Below, in pieces: positions 31,329 through 40,819 of a stretch of DNA of 64,000 nucleotides (position 1 is the first letter of the stretch; each line of letters begins with the position of its first letter). This stretch comes from Paenibacillus soyae (GTDB taxonomy: Bacteria > Bacillota > Bacilli > Paenibacillales > Paenibacillaceae): NCBI RefSeq assembly GCF_024623455.1, contig NZ_JANIPJ010000019.1:1-64000 (forward strand), given 5' to 3'. The notes beneath the pieces were generated by a model that was not told the DNA's origin, did no database searches, and worked only from the letters and a program-made list of their open reading frames with translations. The translations under genes and the position numbers were made by a program.

Positions 31329-32567
31329 TTATTTCAAATATCCGCCTGGATTGACGGGAACTTCGTTTTTACGAACTTCAAAATGTAAATGAGGCCCTGT
31401 GGAATTACCGGTACTGCCGACTTCCGCGATTTTATCTCCTCTATCCACTTGGTCCCCTACATCGACGAGCAAGCCGCCGTTACGGATATGTCCGTACAAG
31501 GTCCAAAGTCCGTTGCCGTGGTCGATAATAATACAATTGCCGTATCCGCTCCAGTTCTGAGACACGATGACGACGCCCGACTCCGCCGCGTAAATCGCCG
31601 TTCCTTGCGGCGCCGCGAAATCGATTCCGGTATGCGTATGCTTCTTGCCCGTAATGGGGTGAACGCGCGTGCCGAAGTTTGAAGAAACCCGGTAGCTATC
31701 TTTAATCGGCATGGCGAGCTTGCCGCCGGTGTACGGATTTTTGATCCGGTTCTTCTCCGCTTGAAGCTTGGACACCTTCGCCGCCAAGGCCACGAGCAGC
31801 TTCTCCTGCTCCTCGCTGATGACTTCGCTCTCTTCGATCGCCTCGGACAGCTCCTCTACCTGCGCGTTATAGCTGGCAATCAGCACTTCCTTCTCCGACT
31901 CTTTCTTCACGAGGTCCGCATGCTTCAGCATAAGCTCTTGATTGATCGCTTCCAGCTCGGCGAACTGCGCTTCGACTTGCACCTTCTTCAGGGCGACAAC
32001 TTCTTTGTCTTCCTTAAGCTTCGCCACCATGTCACGGTCAGAGTCGAGGATCGTCTGCAGCGCGTCGAACCGGTCTAGGAAGTCCGAGAAGCTCGTCGCG
32101 CTGAACAGCACGTCCATATACGAAACGAAGCCGTTCGTGTACATCATTCTCATGCGTTCTTCCATCAGCGCTTCGCGTTCCACGACGCGCTTCTCGGCTT
32201 CTTCGAGATCCTTGCCGGTCTGAACCAGCTCCTCTTGCTTGGCGTCCTTCTCGGCCTGCTTCTTCGCCTGCTCGATCGAGACCTTGTCGATCTCCTTCAT
32301 GAGCGAGTTAATCTCTGCGGCCACGTCTTCCTTCTTACGGGTGATCGTCTGCTGTTGCTGCTCCGCGTTCTGCATCTGTCTGGCCGCTTCGGCGGCCCGG
32401 CGCTCGGCCTCTCTGATCTGCTTGTTGGCTGCGGCGATTTCCTTCTCGATCTGAGAGAGCGTCGCAGCCTCTACTACCTCCCCGCCTCTGCTCGAAGGCT
32501 GCAGGGACACGGCCCCGACGACGAGCGCCGCGGCAATCATCAACGCGCTTAGCTTCTTCATCTTCAT
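31329..32567 (-). CDS. CwlO/EnvC-type coiled-coil peptidoglycan hydrolase (M23), FtsEX partner
   Basis: The 412-residue protein has a signal peptide (MKMKKLSALMIAAALVVGAV), a long coiled coil (about residues 35-260, rich in E, K, Q) and a C-terminal M23 domain. The zinc motifs HTHTGIDFA and HLHFEVR are intact, so it should be an active endopeptidase that cuts peptidoglycan crosslinks. Proteins of this shape are activated by FtsEX through the coiled coil, and the gene follows ftsE-ftsX directly. The ATG at 32567 has GAGGAG 7 bases upstream and is preferred over the GTG at 32582. In Bacillus the equivalent partner, CwlO, has an NlpC/P60 domain instead, so the catalytic domain differs. Confidence 0.9.
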   Translation of the reverse strand: MKMKKLSALMIAAALVVGAVSLQPSSRGGEVVEAATLSQIEKEIAAANKQIREAERRAAEAARQMQNAEQQQQTITRKKEDVAAEINSLMKEIDKVSIEQAKKQAEKDAKQEELVQTGKDLEEAEKRVVEREALMEERMRMMYTNGFVSYMDVLFSATSFSDFLDRFDALQTILDSDRDMVAKLKEDKEVVALKKVQVEAQFAELEAINQELMLKHADLVKKESEKEVLIASYNAQVEELSEAIEESEVISEEQEKLLVALAAKVSKLQAEKNRIKNPYTGGKLAMPIKDSYRVSSNFGTRVHPITGKKHTHTGIDFAAPQGTAIYAAESGVVIVSQNWSGYGNCIIIDHGNGLWTLYGHIRNGGLLVDVGDQVDRGDKIAEVGSTGNSTGPHLHFEVRKNEVPVNPGGYLK

Positions 32568-32582
32568 CTCTGAACTCCTCAC

Positions 32583-33500
32583 CTACACTTTCAAATACTT
32601 ACGTACCGAAATGGTGCTTCCCCAAATACCGATCAGCGTCCCGATCACGATGATCAAGAGCGCGGTCATCATGCCCGCTTCCTTCATGGGAACCAAAGAA
32701 AACATCATGAGCGACAAATCCAGCTGCGTCAGTTCAATGACTTGTCCGTAGCAGACGAGCACAAGAACGGTCGTGATGACGGAGCTGATAAAACCAATCA
32801 ACGCGCCTTCGATAAAGAACGGCCAGCGGATGAACGCGTTGGTCGCGCCGACCAGCTTCATGATGCCGATCTCCCTGCGTCTATTGATGATGGTCATCTT
32901 GATGGTGTTGGAGATGAGGAACATCGCCGTGACGCCTAGGCCGATGACGATGACGAACCCGATGTTGCGTACGGCATTCGTGATTTTGAATAGCTGCTGG
33001 ACGTAGCCTTCGCCGTATTTCACCTTGGTGATCGGGAGCGTCTCGTCAGCTTGGTTGATGCTTTGAATTTGGGCGGCGACCGCCTCGACCGTCTGCGGGT
33101 CATAGACCTCCACGACGTAAGAGATCGGCAGCGGATTGTTCTCGTTGTTGTAGCCTTCGAGCCAATCGCTGTTCTCTTCGCCCATCGCTTCCTTCAGCTG
33201 CTGGAGGCCCTCTTCCTTGGAGACGACCGTCACTTTGCTGACCTCTGTTATATTGCCGATCTTGTTCTGGATTTCCGTTACCTTGGCTTCTTCCACGTTC
33301 GTCTGCAAGTACACTTTGATCTGGACCTTGCTTTCGATCTGGTCGGCCATATGGTTGACGTTCATCGCGAGCAGAACGAATATGCCCAATATAAACAACG
33401 AAATGAAGATCGAGCTCATCGAGGCAAACGACATCCATCCGTTCCGGATAATATTTTTGGCGCCTTCGCGCATGTGCCGGAGCAGCGTGCTAAACTTCAT
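32583..33500 (-). CDS. ftsX: cell division ABC transporter permease FtsX
   Basis: The 305-residue membrane protein has the family topology: a first helix (ISLFILGIFVLLAMNVNHMA), a large external domain (about residues 50-165), and three C-terminal helices. With FtsE it passes ATP-driven shape changes to a cell-wall hydrolase outside, here most likely the M23 protein encoded next. It overlaps the end of ftsE by 11 bases, which implies translational coupling, and is followed almost without gap by the hydrolase gene. Confidence 0.95.
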   Translation of the reverse strand: MKFSTLLRHMREGAKNIIRNGWMSFASMSSIFISLFILGIFVLLAMNVNHMADQIESKVQIKVYLQTNVEEAKVTEIQNKIGNITEVSKVTVVSKEEGLQQLKEAMGEENSDWLEGYNNENNPLPISYVVEVYDPQTVEAVAAQIQSINQADETLPITKVKYGEGYVQQLFKITNAVRNIGFVIVIGLGVTAMFLISNTIKMTIINRRREIGIMKLVGATNAFIRWPFFIEGALIGFISSVITTVLVLVCYGQVIELTQLDLSLMMFSLVPMKEAGMMTALLIIVIGTLIGIWGSTISVRKYLKV

Positions 33501-34176
33501 AGCCGTACTCCCCTCTCGCCTCGTCCCGAACGATGTTGCCGTTCTCGATGGCGATGACGCGCTTGCGCATGTTGTTCACGATGTCGCGGTTATGCGTCGC
33601 CATAATAATTGTCGAACCGCGGAAGTTGATCTCCTCGAGCAGATTCATAATGCCCATCGACGTCTCCGGGTCGAGGTTGCCCGTAGGCTCGTCCGCGACA
33701 ATGACCGACGGATTATTGACTATTGCCCGGGCAATCGACACGCGCTGCTGCTCTCCGCCCGACAGCTGGGACGGCAGAGAGGCGTGCTTATGCTTCAATC
33801 CGACAAGCTCGAGCACTTCCATCGTCCGTTTCTTGATGATCCGCTTTGGAGCCTCGATAACCTCCATCGCGAAAGCGACATTTTCATACACCGTAAGCTT
33901 GGGAAGCAGTCTGAAATCCTGGAAAATGACCCCGATATTCCGTCTCACGTACGGGATCTTGCGAGGCTTCAGCTTGCCGATATTAAATCCGTTTACCGAG
34001 ATTTGGCCTTTGGTCGGCACTTCCTCGCGGTAAATCAGCTTCATGAACGTTGATTTGCCGGCACCCGAAGGGCCAACGACATAAACAAACTCATTCCGAT
34101 CTATGCGAACCGAAACGCCGCGAAGCGCGTGCGTGCCATCGGCGTAAGTCTTCCATATGTCGTGCATTTCTATCAC
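33490..34176 (-). CDS. ftsE: cell division ATP-binding protein FtsE
   Basis: The 228-residue ABC ATPase has Walker A (GPSGAGKST, near residue 37), signature LSGGEQQR, Walker B ([13 protein letters not shown]) and the switch His (MATHNRDIV). It pairs with FtsX to control peptidoglycan hydrolysis at the septum or side wall. It starts with GTG, and a GTG-ATG pair lies four codons apart, so the exact start is not certain. It is the first gene of the ftsE-ftsX-hydrolase unit. No clear promoter was found in the 220-base spacer toward the VanW gene. Confidence 0.96.
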   Translation of the reverse strand: MIEMHDIWKTYADGTHALRGVSVRIDRNEFVYVVGPSGAGKSTFMKLIYREEVPTKGQISVNGFNIGKLKPRKIPYVRRNIGVIFQDFRLLPKLTVYENVAFAMEVIEAPKRIIKKRTMEVLELVGLKHKHASLPSQLSGGEQQRVSIARAIVNNPSVIVADEPTGNLDPETSMGIMNLLEEINFRGSTIIMATHNRDIVNNMRKRVIAIENGNIVRDEARGEYGYEV

Positions 34177-34395
34177 GTTATCACATCCTGTATATAGTCA
34201 GTTGTACTATTTCGACAGCGTGCGGCTAATTCCTTCAACAATCCACTTTTTTCATGATTCTCATTATCTTACGATTTGTCGAAAAATATAAATGCACCGC
34301 CTACTATCATACACTCTGCATGGGACGCTTTGCGACCGCATATATATGGAACACTGTGTTTTTTTATGCAGTTTTACGATGCGGGAAGGGTGTTC

Positions 34396-35847
34396 ATGGA
34401 GATGAGGAAGCTGAAAATTGCCGGCATATCGCTTGCGGGGCTGGTGCTTCTGCTGGCGGCCGCCGGACTGATCGCGGTATGGAAGTATGCGGAGCAGGAT
34501 GTCGTTCCAAAGGGGGTCATGGCGGGCAATCTGTCCATCGGCGGCATGGGGATCGACGAGGCGATCGCGCTGCTGAACCAGTACGAGGAAGCGCTGCAGG
34601 CGAGGAGCATCACGGTGCAAGCGAACCAGGCCGCGAACGACAGCCGGACGTGGGGAATGGAGGAGCTTGGCTATAAGGCCGAGTTCGCAGGCGCGCGGGA
34701 AGCGCTGCTGAAGCTTCGCCAAGGAAACATATGGGATCGAGCCAAATACCGGTATACGTTCAACGGGGATTTCGAGCTGAGCCAGACCTGGGACCGCGAC
34801 GCCTTCGAATCGGCTGTCCGCAAGCAGTGGAGCTGGATCGAACAAAACGAGTCAAAGGACGCGACGAGAACCATTACGGAGGATGACGAGGTCATCTATA
34901 CGCCGCACACGGATGCGTATAGGCTCAATCTGGAGGAGCTGGTTACGAAGGCAGGCAGCTGGGCGATCGTGACGGGCGATTTGAACCTGGCGGACATTCA
35001 GGGGAATCTGCGCGTTTTCTCGGCGGAGCTTCCGGTTCAAGTGGTCCACCCCGCTATCACGCTCGAGCAGCTGAAGGAGGAAGGCCTCGATCGTCTCATC
35101 ATGTCGTTCACGACCGATTTCGCGACGAGCGCGGAGGGCCGAGCATATAACGTCAGCGTTACGGCGGAAGAGCTGAATGACTGGCTGCTAAAGCCGGGAG
35201 AGATTTTCTCGTACGCCGACCTAATCGCTAAGGTGGAGAAGGAGCATGAGTACCGGGAAGCCTCGGTTATTCTGAACGGCAAGTTCGTGACCGGTATCGG
35301 GGGCGGCATTTGCCAGGTGTCGAGCACTCTCTATCAGACCGTCCTGCGCGCGGGCCTCGAGATCGTCGAACGGCGCAACCACTCCTTGCCCGTCGCCTAC
35401 TTGCCTCTAGGTCACGACGCCACCTACGCGACGGACGCGATTGATTTCAAATTCCGCAATTCGACGGGCAAGTCGCTGCTCATCCGGACCGAGGTCAGGG
35501 ACAGGAAGGTGACGATCAAGCTGTTCGGCACCATGCCGGAGAATGAAAGCTACGAGATCGAGTCGAAGACGCTGGATACGATCCAAGCCGGCACGCAGCA
35601 GGTCGTAAACCGGGCTCTCCCGGTCGGCAAAAGCGTCGTCGTGCAGGAAGGAAAGCCCGGATACGTTGTGGAGACGTTCCGCGTGCTGAAGCGTGATGGC
35701 AAAGAGGTATCGCGCGAGCGCGTGTCCAAAGACACCTATCGTGCGCAGCCGACGATCATCGAGGTCGGCCCCGCTTCGCTGGACGCAACGCCGTCCCCTT
35801 CCGCCACGCCCTCTCCAGGCGAGGGGATCGTTGAGGATGGAGTTTAA
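34396..35847 (+). CDS. VanW-family protein with peptidoglycan-binding-like and G5 domains
   Basis: The 483-residue secreted or membrane-anchored protein starts with one hydrophobic helix (LKIAGISLAGLVLLLAAAGL). A putative peptidoglycan-binding-like region (about 30-220) follows, then a VanW domain (LKPGEIFSYADLI...GIGGGICQVSSTLYQT...ERRNHSLPVAYLP), a G5 domain (about 395-465) and a Pro/Ser tail. VanW is named from vancomycin clusters but has no proven resistance role; in Bacillales these proteins are related to cell-wall factors such as YoaR. The longer frame starts at 34276 but its first 40 residues are not family-like. The ATG at 34396 follows AAGGG and opens directly into the signal helix. 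It is divergent from ftsE. Confidence 0.85.
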   Translation: MEMRKLKIAGISLAGLVLLLAAAGLIAVWKYAEQDVVPKGVMAGNLSIGGMGIDEAIALLNQYEEALQARSITVQANQAANDSRTWGMEELGYKAEFAGAREALLKLRQGNIWDRAKYRYTFNGDFELSQTWDRDAFESAVRKQWSWIEQNESKDATRTITEDDEVIYTPHTDAYRLNLEELVTKAGSWAIVTGDLNLADIQGNLRVFSAELPVQVVHPAITLEQLKEEGLDRLIMSFTTDFATSAEGRAYNVSVTAEELNDWLLKPGEIFSYADLIAKVEKEHEYREASVILNGKFVTGIGGGICQVSSTLYQTVLRAGLEIVERRNHSLPVAYLPLGHDATYATDAIDFKFRNSTGKSLLIRTEVRDRKVTIKLFGTMPENESYEIESKTLDTIQAGTQQVVNRALPVGKSVVVQEGKPGYVVETFRVLKRDGKEVSRERVSKDTYRAQPTIIEVGPASLDATPSPSATPSPGEGIVEDGV

Positions 35848-35850
35848 CGG

Positions 35851-36264
35851 TTAAACGACTTGCCCGATCGATATGTTGATTTTATAATGCCCGTACTCCA
35901 AAATTTTATCGAGCAGCACGGACAACGCATGATGATCTACTACCTGCACCTTCAGTAGAAAACAAGGCTCGCCGCTAACGCGGTGGGCTTCTTTGATTTC
36001 CTCCGCGCCTTTGATGAACTCCTGAAACTTCGTATGCTTGTAATCCTTCATCATGACGGTGACGAAGACGCACAGCCCGTTCCCGATTCTCCCTTCGTTC
36101 ACCCGTACCGTATACCCTTCGATAATGCCAAGCTCCTCCAGCCTCTGAATGCGGTTGGCGACGGCCGCACCCGTCATGTGGATGCTTTCCCCGATCTGCT
36201 TCCATTGCGCTCTCGCGTTCTCCCTAAGCAGGCGGATGATGGCCAGGTCGATATGGTCGATCAA
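35851..36264 (-). CDS. Lrp/AsnC-family transcriptional regulator
   Basis: The 137-residue protein has an N-terminal helix-turn-helix (DLAIIRLLRENARAQWKQIG then GAAVANRIQRLEELGIIEGY) and a C-terminal ligand-binding RAM domain (VFVTVMMKDYKHTKF, HRVSGEPCFLLKVQV). Such feast/famine regulators sense amino acids or related metabolites. The start is a TTG with AAAGGA 10 bases upstream. It lies tail-to-tail with the VanW gene and is divergent from the lipoprotein gene. Its targets are unknown. Confidence 0.92.
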   Translation of the reverse strand: MIDHIDLAIIRLLRENARAQWKQIGESIHMTGAAVANRIQRLEELGIIEGYTVRVNEGRIGNGLCVFVTVMMKDYKHTKFQEFIKGAEEIKEAHRVSGEPCFLLKVQVVDHHALSVLLDKILEYGHYKINISIGQVV

Positions 36265-36408
36265 AGCTTCACGTTCCTTTCATCTCTTTCATGGATAAAG
36301 CAAAGGGGGCCAAACGGTTTACTCGCGCTATGTAAGCCTCCTCCGCAATCGTCTACACTGAAAATCGGAAAAAAGAAATGACGCGAAAGGCGGAAGGAGA
36401 TGTATACG

Positions 36409-36849
36409 ATGAAAAAATGGATAGGCCTAGCTTGCACGGCATTGATCCTGATAGCGGCATCCGGCTGCTCGGGCGGCGGCGCTCAAGGCGGGAACGAAGC
36501 TGGCGGAAATACCGGGCACAGCGGAAACCACCAAGCGGCAGCGCAGGAGACGACTACCGAGCCCACGTATACGGTCGACGGAGCGATCTCGGAGGAGAAC
36601 GGCGTCTATTACGTAACGGTCGACACCGATTGGAAACTAACCGAAGACAACTACGGCGGCTCTCCCGTCGAAGGCCAGGGGCATGTCCATTTCTACCTGA
36701 ACGGCTCGCTGGTCGGCCCGATTACCAGCTTGGATCCGTTCGAGATCAAAAACCCGAAGGATGGCGCGAACATCATTAAGCTGGAGCTCGCCAACCACGA
36801 CCACTCCACGTTCGGAGTGACGAAGGAATTGACGTTCGAGAAGAAATAG
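36409..36849 (+). CDS. small lipoprotein of unknown function
   Basis: The 146-residue product has a lipoprotein signal peptide ending in AASGC, with the lipidated Cys at residue 20. A flexible Gly/Asn/His-rich linker (about 21-50) is followed by one small beta-rich domain containing GQGHVHFYLNG and LANHDHSTFG. The clustered histidines (HVH, HDH) could bind a metal, but that is only a guess. GGAG lies 9 bases before the ATG at 36409. An ATG three codons earlier is too close to that site. It is divergent from the Lrp/AsnC gene. Confidence 0.75.
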   Translation: MKKWIGLACTALILIAASGCSGGGAQGGNEAGGNTGHSGNHQAAAQETTTEPTYTVDGAISEENGVYYVTVDTDWKLTEDNYGGSPVEGQGHVHFYLNGSLVGPITSLDPFEIKNPKDGANIIKLELANHDHSTFGVTKELTFEKK

Positions 36850-36869
36850 GGATTATGGGCCGCGATACG

Positions 36870-36918
36870 AAAAAAAGAGCCGCGAATCAGCAACGTCATG
36901 TTGCGGTTCGCGGCTCTT
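36870..36918 (-). terminator. terminator of the arginine operon
   Basis: On the minus strand AAGAGCCGCGAA pairs with TTCGCGGCTCTT (12 bases, 36907-36918 and 36875-36886), with an inner GCAAC/GTTGC stem, followed by TTTTT. It lies 6 bases after the argH stop. Confidence 0.9.
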
Positions 36919-36923
36919 GGTCG

Positions 36924-38339
36924 TTACCTGCTGCGTTCGATATACTCCGCGACCCAAGCGGCCGTCTCCGCCAGTTGGGCGTCGGCGCGGCCGATGGCTG
37001 CCTCGACCTGCACCTTCGCCGTGCCGCCGTACACGTTGCGGGCGTTCACGACTTGCTCCGGCTGCAGCACCGCGTAGATGCGGTCGTCGAACAAGCTGGA
37101 GAATTGCTTGAACTCGTCAAGCGTCAGGTCAAGCAGATACTTGTTCTGCTGGATGCAGTACAGCACCGTTTTGCCGATGACTTCATGCGCCTGACGGAAC
37201 GGCAGGCCTTTGTTCACGAGGAAGTCGGCGATATCCGTCGCGTTCGAGAAGTCTTGGTTGACCGCTTGGCGCATCTGCTCCTTGTTCACCTTCATCGTGG
37301 CAATCATCGGAGCGAACAATTGAAGCGCGCCCTGGAGCGTCTTCACCGTGTCGAACATGCCTTCCTTGTCCTCTTGCATGTCCTTGTTGTAGGCAAGCGG
37401 CAGCGACTTCAGCACCGTCAGCAGGCCAACGAGGTTACCGTAGACGCGGCCCGTCTTGCCGCGCACGAGCTCCGGAACGTCCGGGTTCTTCTTCTGCGGC
37501 ATGATGCTGCTGCCCGTGCAGAACGCGTCGTCGAGCTCCACGAAACGGAACTCCGTGCTGGACCAAAGGATCAGCTCCTCGCTCAGGCGCGACAGGTGCA
37601 TCATGATGATCGAAGCATGGGACAGGAATTCCAGAATAAAATCGCGGTCGCTCACCGCATCCAAGCTGTTCTCGTAGACGCGGTCGAATTTCAGCTGGCT
37701 CGCCACGAAATGGCGGTCGATCGGGAACGTCGTTCCCGCCAGCGCACCCGCGCCGAGAGGCAGCACGTTAATGCGCTTGTAGCTGTCCTGCAGGCGCTCG
37801 ATATCGCGGCCGAACATAGACACGTAGGCCATCAGATGATGCGCGAACAGAATCGGCTGCGCCCGCTGCAGATGCGTGTAGCCCGGCACGATCGTATCCG
37901 TGTTCGCTTTCGCCTGCTCGACGAGAGCGGCCTGCAGCTTGTGCAGCATGTCGATGAACTCGACGACGCGCTTGCGAAGCCACAAATGCATGTCGGTCGC
38001 GACTTGGTCGTTCCGGCTGCGGCCCGTGTGGAGCTTGCCCCCTACGGAACCGACGTCGTCGATCAGCGTTTTTTCGATGTTCATGTGAATGTCCTCGTCG
38101 CCGATCGAGAACTCGATGTCGCCGCGCTTCACGCGCTGCAGCACGCGATGCAGGCCATCCTTGATTTTGTCCACGTCGTCGGCCGGCAGGATGCCCTGCT
38201 TGCCCAGCATTGTCACGTGCGCCAAGCTGCCTTGAATGTCCTCCTCGGCCAGCTCCTTGTCGAACATGATCGATGCCGTATATTCTTCAACCAGTTGGTC
38301 CGTTTTTTTCGTAAATCGTCCGCCCCATAATTTGCTCAC
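36924..38339 (-). CDS. argH: argininosuccinate lyase ArgH
   Basis: Splits argininosuccinate into arginine and fumarate, the last step of arginine synthesis. The 471-residue protein carries the fumarase/aspartase superfamily signature [12 protein letters not shown] near residue 280, with the catalytic Ser in it, and the N-terminal LWGGRF typical of ArgH. It starts with GTG behind GGAGTG and is the last gene of the operon, directly before its terminator. Confidence 0.97.
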   Translation of the reverse strand: MSKLWGGRFTKKTDQLVEEYTASIMFDKELAEEDIQGSLAHVTMLGKQGILPADDVDKIKDGLHRVLQRVKRGDIEFSIGDEDIHMNIEKTLIDDVGSVGGKLHTGRSRNDQVATDMHLWLRKRVVEFIDMLHKLQAALVEQAKANTDTIVPGYTHLQRAQPILFAHHLMAYVSMFGRDIERLQDSYKRINVLPLGAGALAGTTFPIDRHFVASQLKFDRVYENSLDAVSDRDFILEFLSHASIIMMHLSRLSEELILWSSTEFRFVELDDAFCTGSSIMPQKKNPDVPELVRGKTGRVYGNLVGLLTVLKSLPLAYNKDMQEDKEGMFDTVKTLQGALQLFAPMIATMKVNKEQMRQAVNQDFSNATDIADFLVNKGLPFRQAHEVIGKTVLYCIQQNKYLLDLTLDEFKQFSSLFDDRIYAVLQPEQVVNARNVYGGTAKVQVEAAIGRADAQLAETAAWVAEYIERSR

Positions 38340-38422
38340 CGTATACCAGCACTCCCTTCCGGACGCAAGGGAACGGAAGCCCGCTGCTTCTTGTTCAGCA
38401 GGCTCCCGCCCTTATCCGGCTA

Positions 38423-39658
38423 TTAGTTTTTGCTTTGCTCGACGCCAGAGGAAACCTTCAGACGAAGCGCGTTCAAGCGGATGAAGCCCGTCGCGTCGCC
38501 TTGATCGTACGCCTGGGAAGGATCCGCTTCCATCGTGGCGATGTCCGGATTATACAGGCTGACCGGGCTCTTCACGCCGGCTCCGATGACGTTGCCTTTG
38601 TAGAGCTTGAGGCGTACAACGCCTGTTACGTTTTTCTGCGACTCGGTGACAAGAGCCTGCAGAGCCAGACGCTCCGGCGCGAACCAGAAGCCGTTGTACA
38701 CGAGCTGGCTGTATTTCGCGATCAAGGAATCGCGCAGATGCATCACTTCGCGGTCCATCGTCAGCGACTCCATCTTGCGGTGGGCCGTGAACAAGATCGT
38801 GCCGCCCGGCGTCTCGTACACGCCGCGGCTCTTCATGCCGACGAAGCGGTTCTCGACCATGTCGACGCGGCCGATGCCGTGCTTGCCGCCCAGCTCGTTC
38901 AGGCGTTCCATCACTTCCAGCGGGCTCAGCGACTCTCCGTTAAGGGCTACGCAATCGCCTTGCTCGAACGTCAGCTCGACGTATTCCGCCTGGTCCGGCG
39001 CGCGCTCAGGCGATACGGACAGCACGTACATGTCTTCGTTCTCTTCGGCGCTCGGATCGAACCAAGGATCCTCGAGCATGCCGCTCTCGAAGCTGATGTG
39101 CAGCAGGTTGCGGTCCGTCGAATACGGCTTCGCCGCGGATGCCGTTACCGGAATGCCATGCTTCTCGGCATAGGCGATCATCTCGGCGCGGCCCGGGAAC
39201 TGCTCGCGGAACGCTTCCAGACGCCAAGGGGCGATTACGCTGATCTCCGGAGCCAGCGCCGCCGCCGTCAGCTCGAAGCGCACTTGGTCGTTGCCTTTGC
39301 CCGTTGCGCCGTGCGCGATCGCCGTCGCGCCTTCCGCGCGGGCGATGTCGACCATGCGCTTCGCGATGAGCGGACGCGCAATGGACGTGCCGAGCAGGTA
39401 TTGTCCTTCATACATCGTACCCGCTTGGAACATCGGGTAGATGAAGTCCTTCGCGAACTCCGCGCGCAGGTCGTCGATGTAGACTTTGGACGCGCCGGTC
39501 GCCAGCGCTTTCGCTTCGAGACCATCCAGCTCGTCCTTCTGTCCGATGTCCGCCGTGAACGCAATAATTTCCGCGTCGTACGTTTCCTTGAGCCATTTCA
39601 AAATAACGGATGTATCCAAGCCGCCGGAATAGGCCAGCACGATTTTTTCCTTCGCCAT
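38423..39658 (-). CDS. argG: argininosuccinate synthase ArgG
   Basis: Joins citrulline and aspartate using ATP. The 411-residue protein shows the N-type ATP-pyrophosphatase P-loop ([10 protein letters not shown]) and further family stretches such as [15 protein letters not shown] and [14 protein letters not shown] longer frame starts at 39679 without a ribosome binding site. The ATG at 39658 ([13 protein letters not shown]) follows GGGGAG by 10 bases and matches the family N-terminus. It lies between argF and argH. Confidence 0.97.
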   Translation of the reverse strand: MAKEKIVLAYSGGLDTSVILKWLKETYDAEIIAFTADIGQKDELDGLEAKALATGASKVYIDDLRAEFAKDFIYPMFQAGTMYEGQYLLGTSIARPLIAKRMVDIARAEGATAIAHGATGKGNDQVRFELTAAALAPEISVIAPWRLEAFREQFPGRAEMIAYAEKHGIPVTASAAKPYSTDRNLLHISFESGMLEDPWFDPSAEENEDMYVLSVSPERAPDQAEYVELTFEQGDCVALNGESLSPLEVMERLNELGGKHGIGRVDMVENRFVGMKSRGVYETPGGTILFTAHRKMESLTMDREVMHLRDSLIAKYSQLVYNGFWFAPERLALQALVTESQKNVTGVVRLKLYKGNVIGAGVKSPVSLYNPDIATMEADPSQAYDQGDATGFIRLNALRLKVSSGVEQSKN

Positions 39659-39709
39659 TCTCCTCTTGCTCCCCTTCATGATTGGATTTGATCTGCGTTG
39701 GTCTATGAA

Positions 39710-40666
39710 TTAGGACATGATCGCCGCCAGGATCGCCTTCTGCGCATGGAGACGGTTCTCCGCCTGATCGAAAATAATGGATTGCGCGCCGTCGATGACG
39801 CTCTCGCTCACTTCTTCTCCGCGGTGCGCCGGGAGGCAGTGCATGAACAGATAATCCTTCTTCGCGTACTTCACGAGCGCATCGTTAACCTGGTAGTTGG
39901 CAAACGCGATCTCGCGTTCCTTCTGCTCCGCTTCCTGGCCCATGCTCGCCCACACGTCGGTGTAGATAATGTCGGCGTCCGCAATCGCTTCCTTCGGATC
40001 ATGGCAGACGACGACGCGCGAGCCGGTCTCGGCCGCGTTGTCTTGCGTCTGGCGCACGATGTCCGCATCCGGCTCGTAGCCTTCCGGCGTCGCGATGGAC
40101 ATGTTCATACCCAGCTTCGCCGCGCCCATCATGAGCGAATGCACCATGTTGTTGCCGTCGCCGATGTAGGCGATCTTCAGGCCGTCCAGCGTGCCCTTCT
40201 TCTCGTAGATGGTCTGGAAGTCGCACAGCGCTTGGCAAGGATGCGAAAGATCCGTGAGGCCGTTGACGACCGGGATTGTCGCTCCGCGAGCCAGCTCGAC
40301 CACCTTGCGGTGCGCGAACGTGCGGATCATGATGCCGTCCAGGTAACGCGACAGCGTCTGCGCCGTATCCCAGATCGTCTCGCCGCGGCCGATCTGCAGG
40401 TCGTTGCCGCTCAGGAAGAGCGCGTGTCCGCCCAGCTGGTACATGCCGACTTCGAACGATACGCGAGTACGGGTGGACGATTTTTCGAAAATCATGCCGA
40501 GCGTCTTGCCCTTCAAGATATGATGGGTTTCGCCCGCCTTCTGTTGTCTCTTCAGCTCGATGGCCAGGTCGATCAGGTATTGAAGCTCTTCCTTCTTGAA
40601 ATCGACCAGCATCAGAAAGTCGCGCCCCTTCAAGCTGTGCGCCATTTCCTCGTTAACAAGTTGCAA
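39710..40666 (-). CDS. argF: ornithine carbamoyltransferase ArgF
   Basis: Makes citrulline from ornithine and carbamoyl phosphate. The carbamoyl-phosphate motif STRTRVSFE, HPCQALCD and the ornithine-site FMHCLPAHRG are all present. The frame is open up to 40714. The TTG at 40666 follows GGAGGAGG by 7 bases, giving 318 residues, the usual length. The upstream spacer to argD is filled by four tandem hairpins. Confidence 0.96.
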   Translation of the reverse strand: MQLVNEEMAHSLKGRDFLMLVDFKKEELQYLIDLAIELKRQQKAGETHHILKGKTLGMIFEKSSTRTRVSFEVGMYQLGGHALFLSGNDLQIGRGETIWDTAQTLSRYLDGIMIRTFAHRKVVELARGATIPVVNGLTDLSHPCQALCDFQTIYEKKGTLDGLKIAYIGDGNNMVHSLMMGAAKLGMNMSIATPEGYEPDADIVRQTQDNAAETGSRVVVCHDPKEAIADADIIYTDVWASMGQEAEQKEREIAFANYQVNDALVKYAKKDYLFMHCLPAHRGEEVSESVIDGAQSIIFDQAENRLHAQKAILAAIMS

Positions 40667-40682
40667 TGTGATTCCTCCTCCA

Positions 40683-40819
40683 GGGTTTTCGTAGAAAACC
40701 CACATCGTAAGCATAAGCTCAAGGTTTGCGTAGCAAACCTACTTCGTAAGCATTGGCTCAGGGTTTGACGAAGTCAAACCCACATCGTAAGCATAAGCTT
40801 GGTTTGCCGCAAGCAAACC
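40683..40819 (-). repeat. four tandem hairpin repeats between argD and argF
   Basis: Four units of 39-40 bases each hold a 19-21-base hairpin (GGGTTTTCGTAGAAAACCC at 40683-40701, then 40722-40740, 40761-40781, 40801-40819) and a conserved 19-20-base linker close to ACATCGTAAGCATAAGCT. Compensated base changes keep every stem intact. The last hairpin touches the argD stop codon, and the linker resembles the 3' end of argD (ACTTCGTCAGCAG). No T-run follows the stems, so they are not plain terminators. Confidence 0.85.

Noticed and set aside
34264-34845. Minus-strand open frame covering the ftsE/VanW spacer and the VanW 5' end
   Set aside because: No ribosome binding site and low-complexity basic composition. 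The plus frame encodes a credible signal helix.
40683-40819. Short repeats taken as a CRISPR array
   Set aside because: Here the spacers (linkers) are conserved and the hairpins vary with compensation, which is the reverse of a CRISPR array. Only four units exist and no cas gene is nearby.
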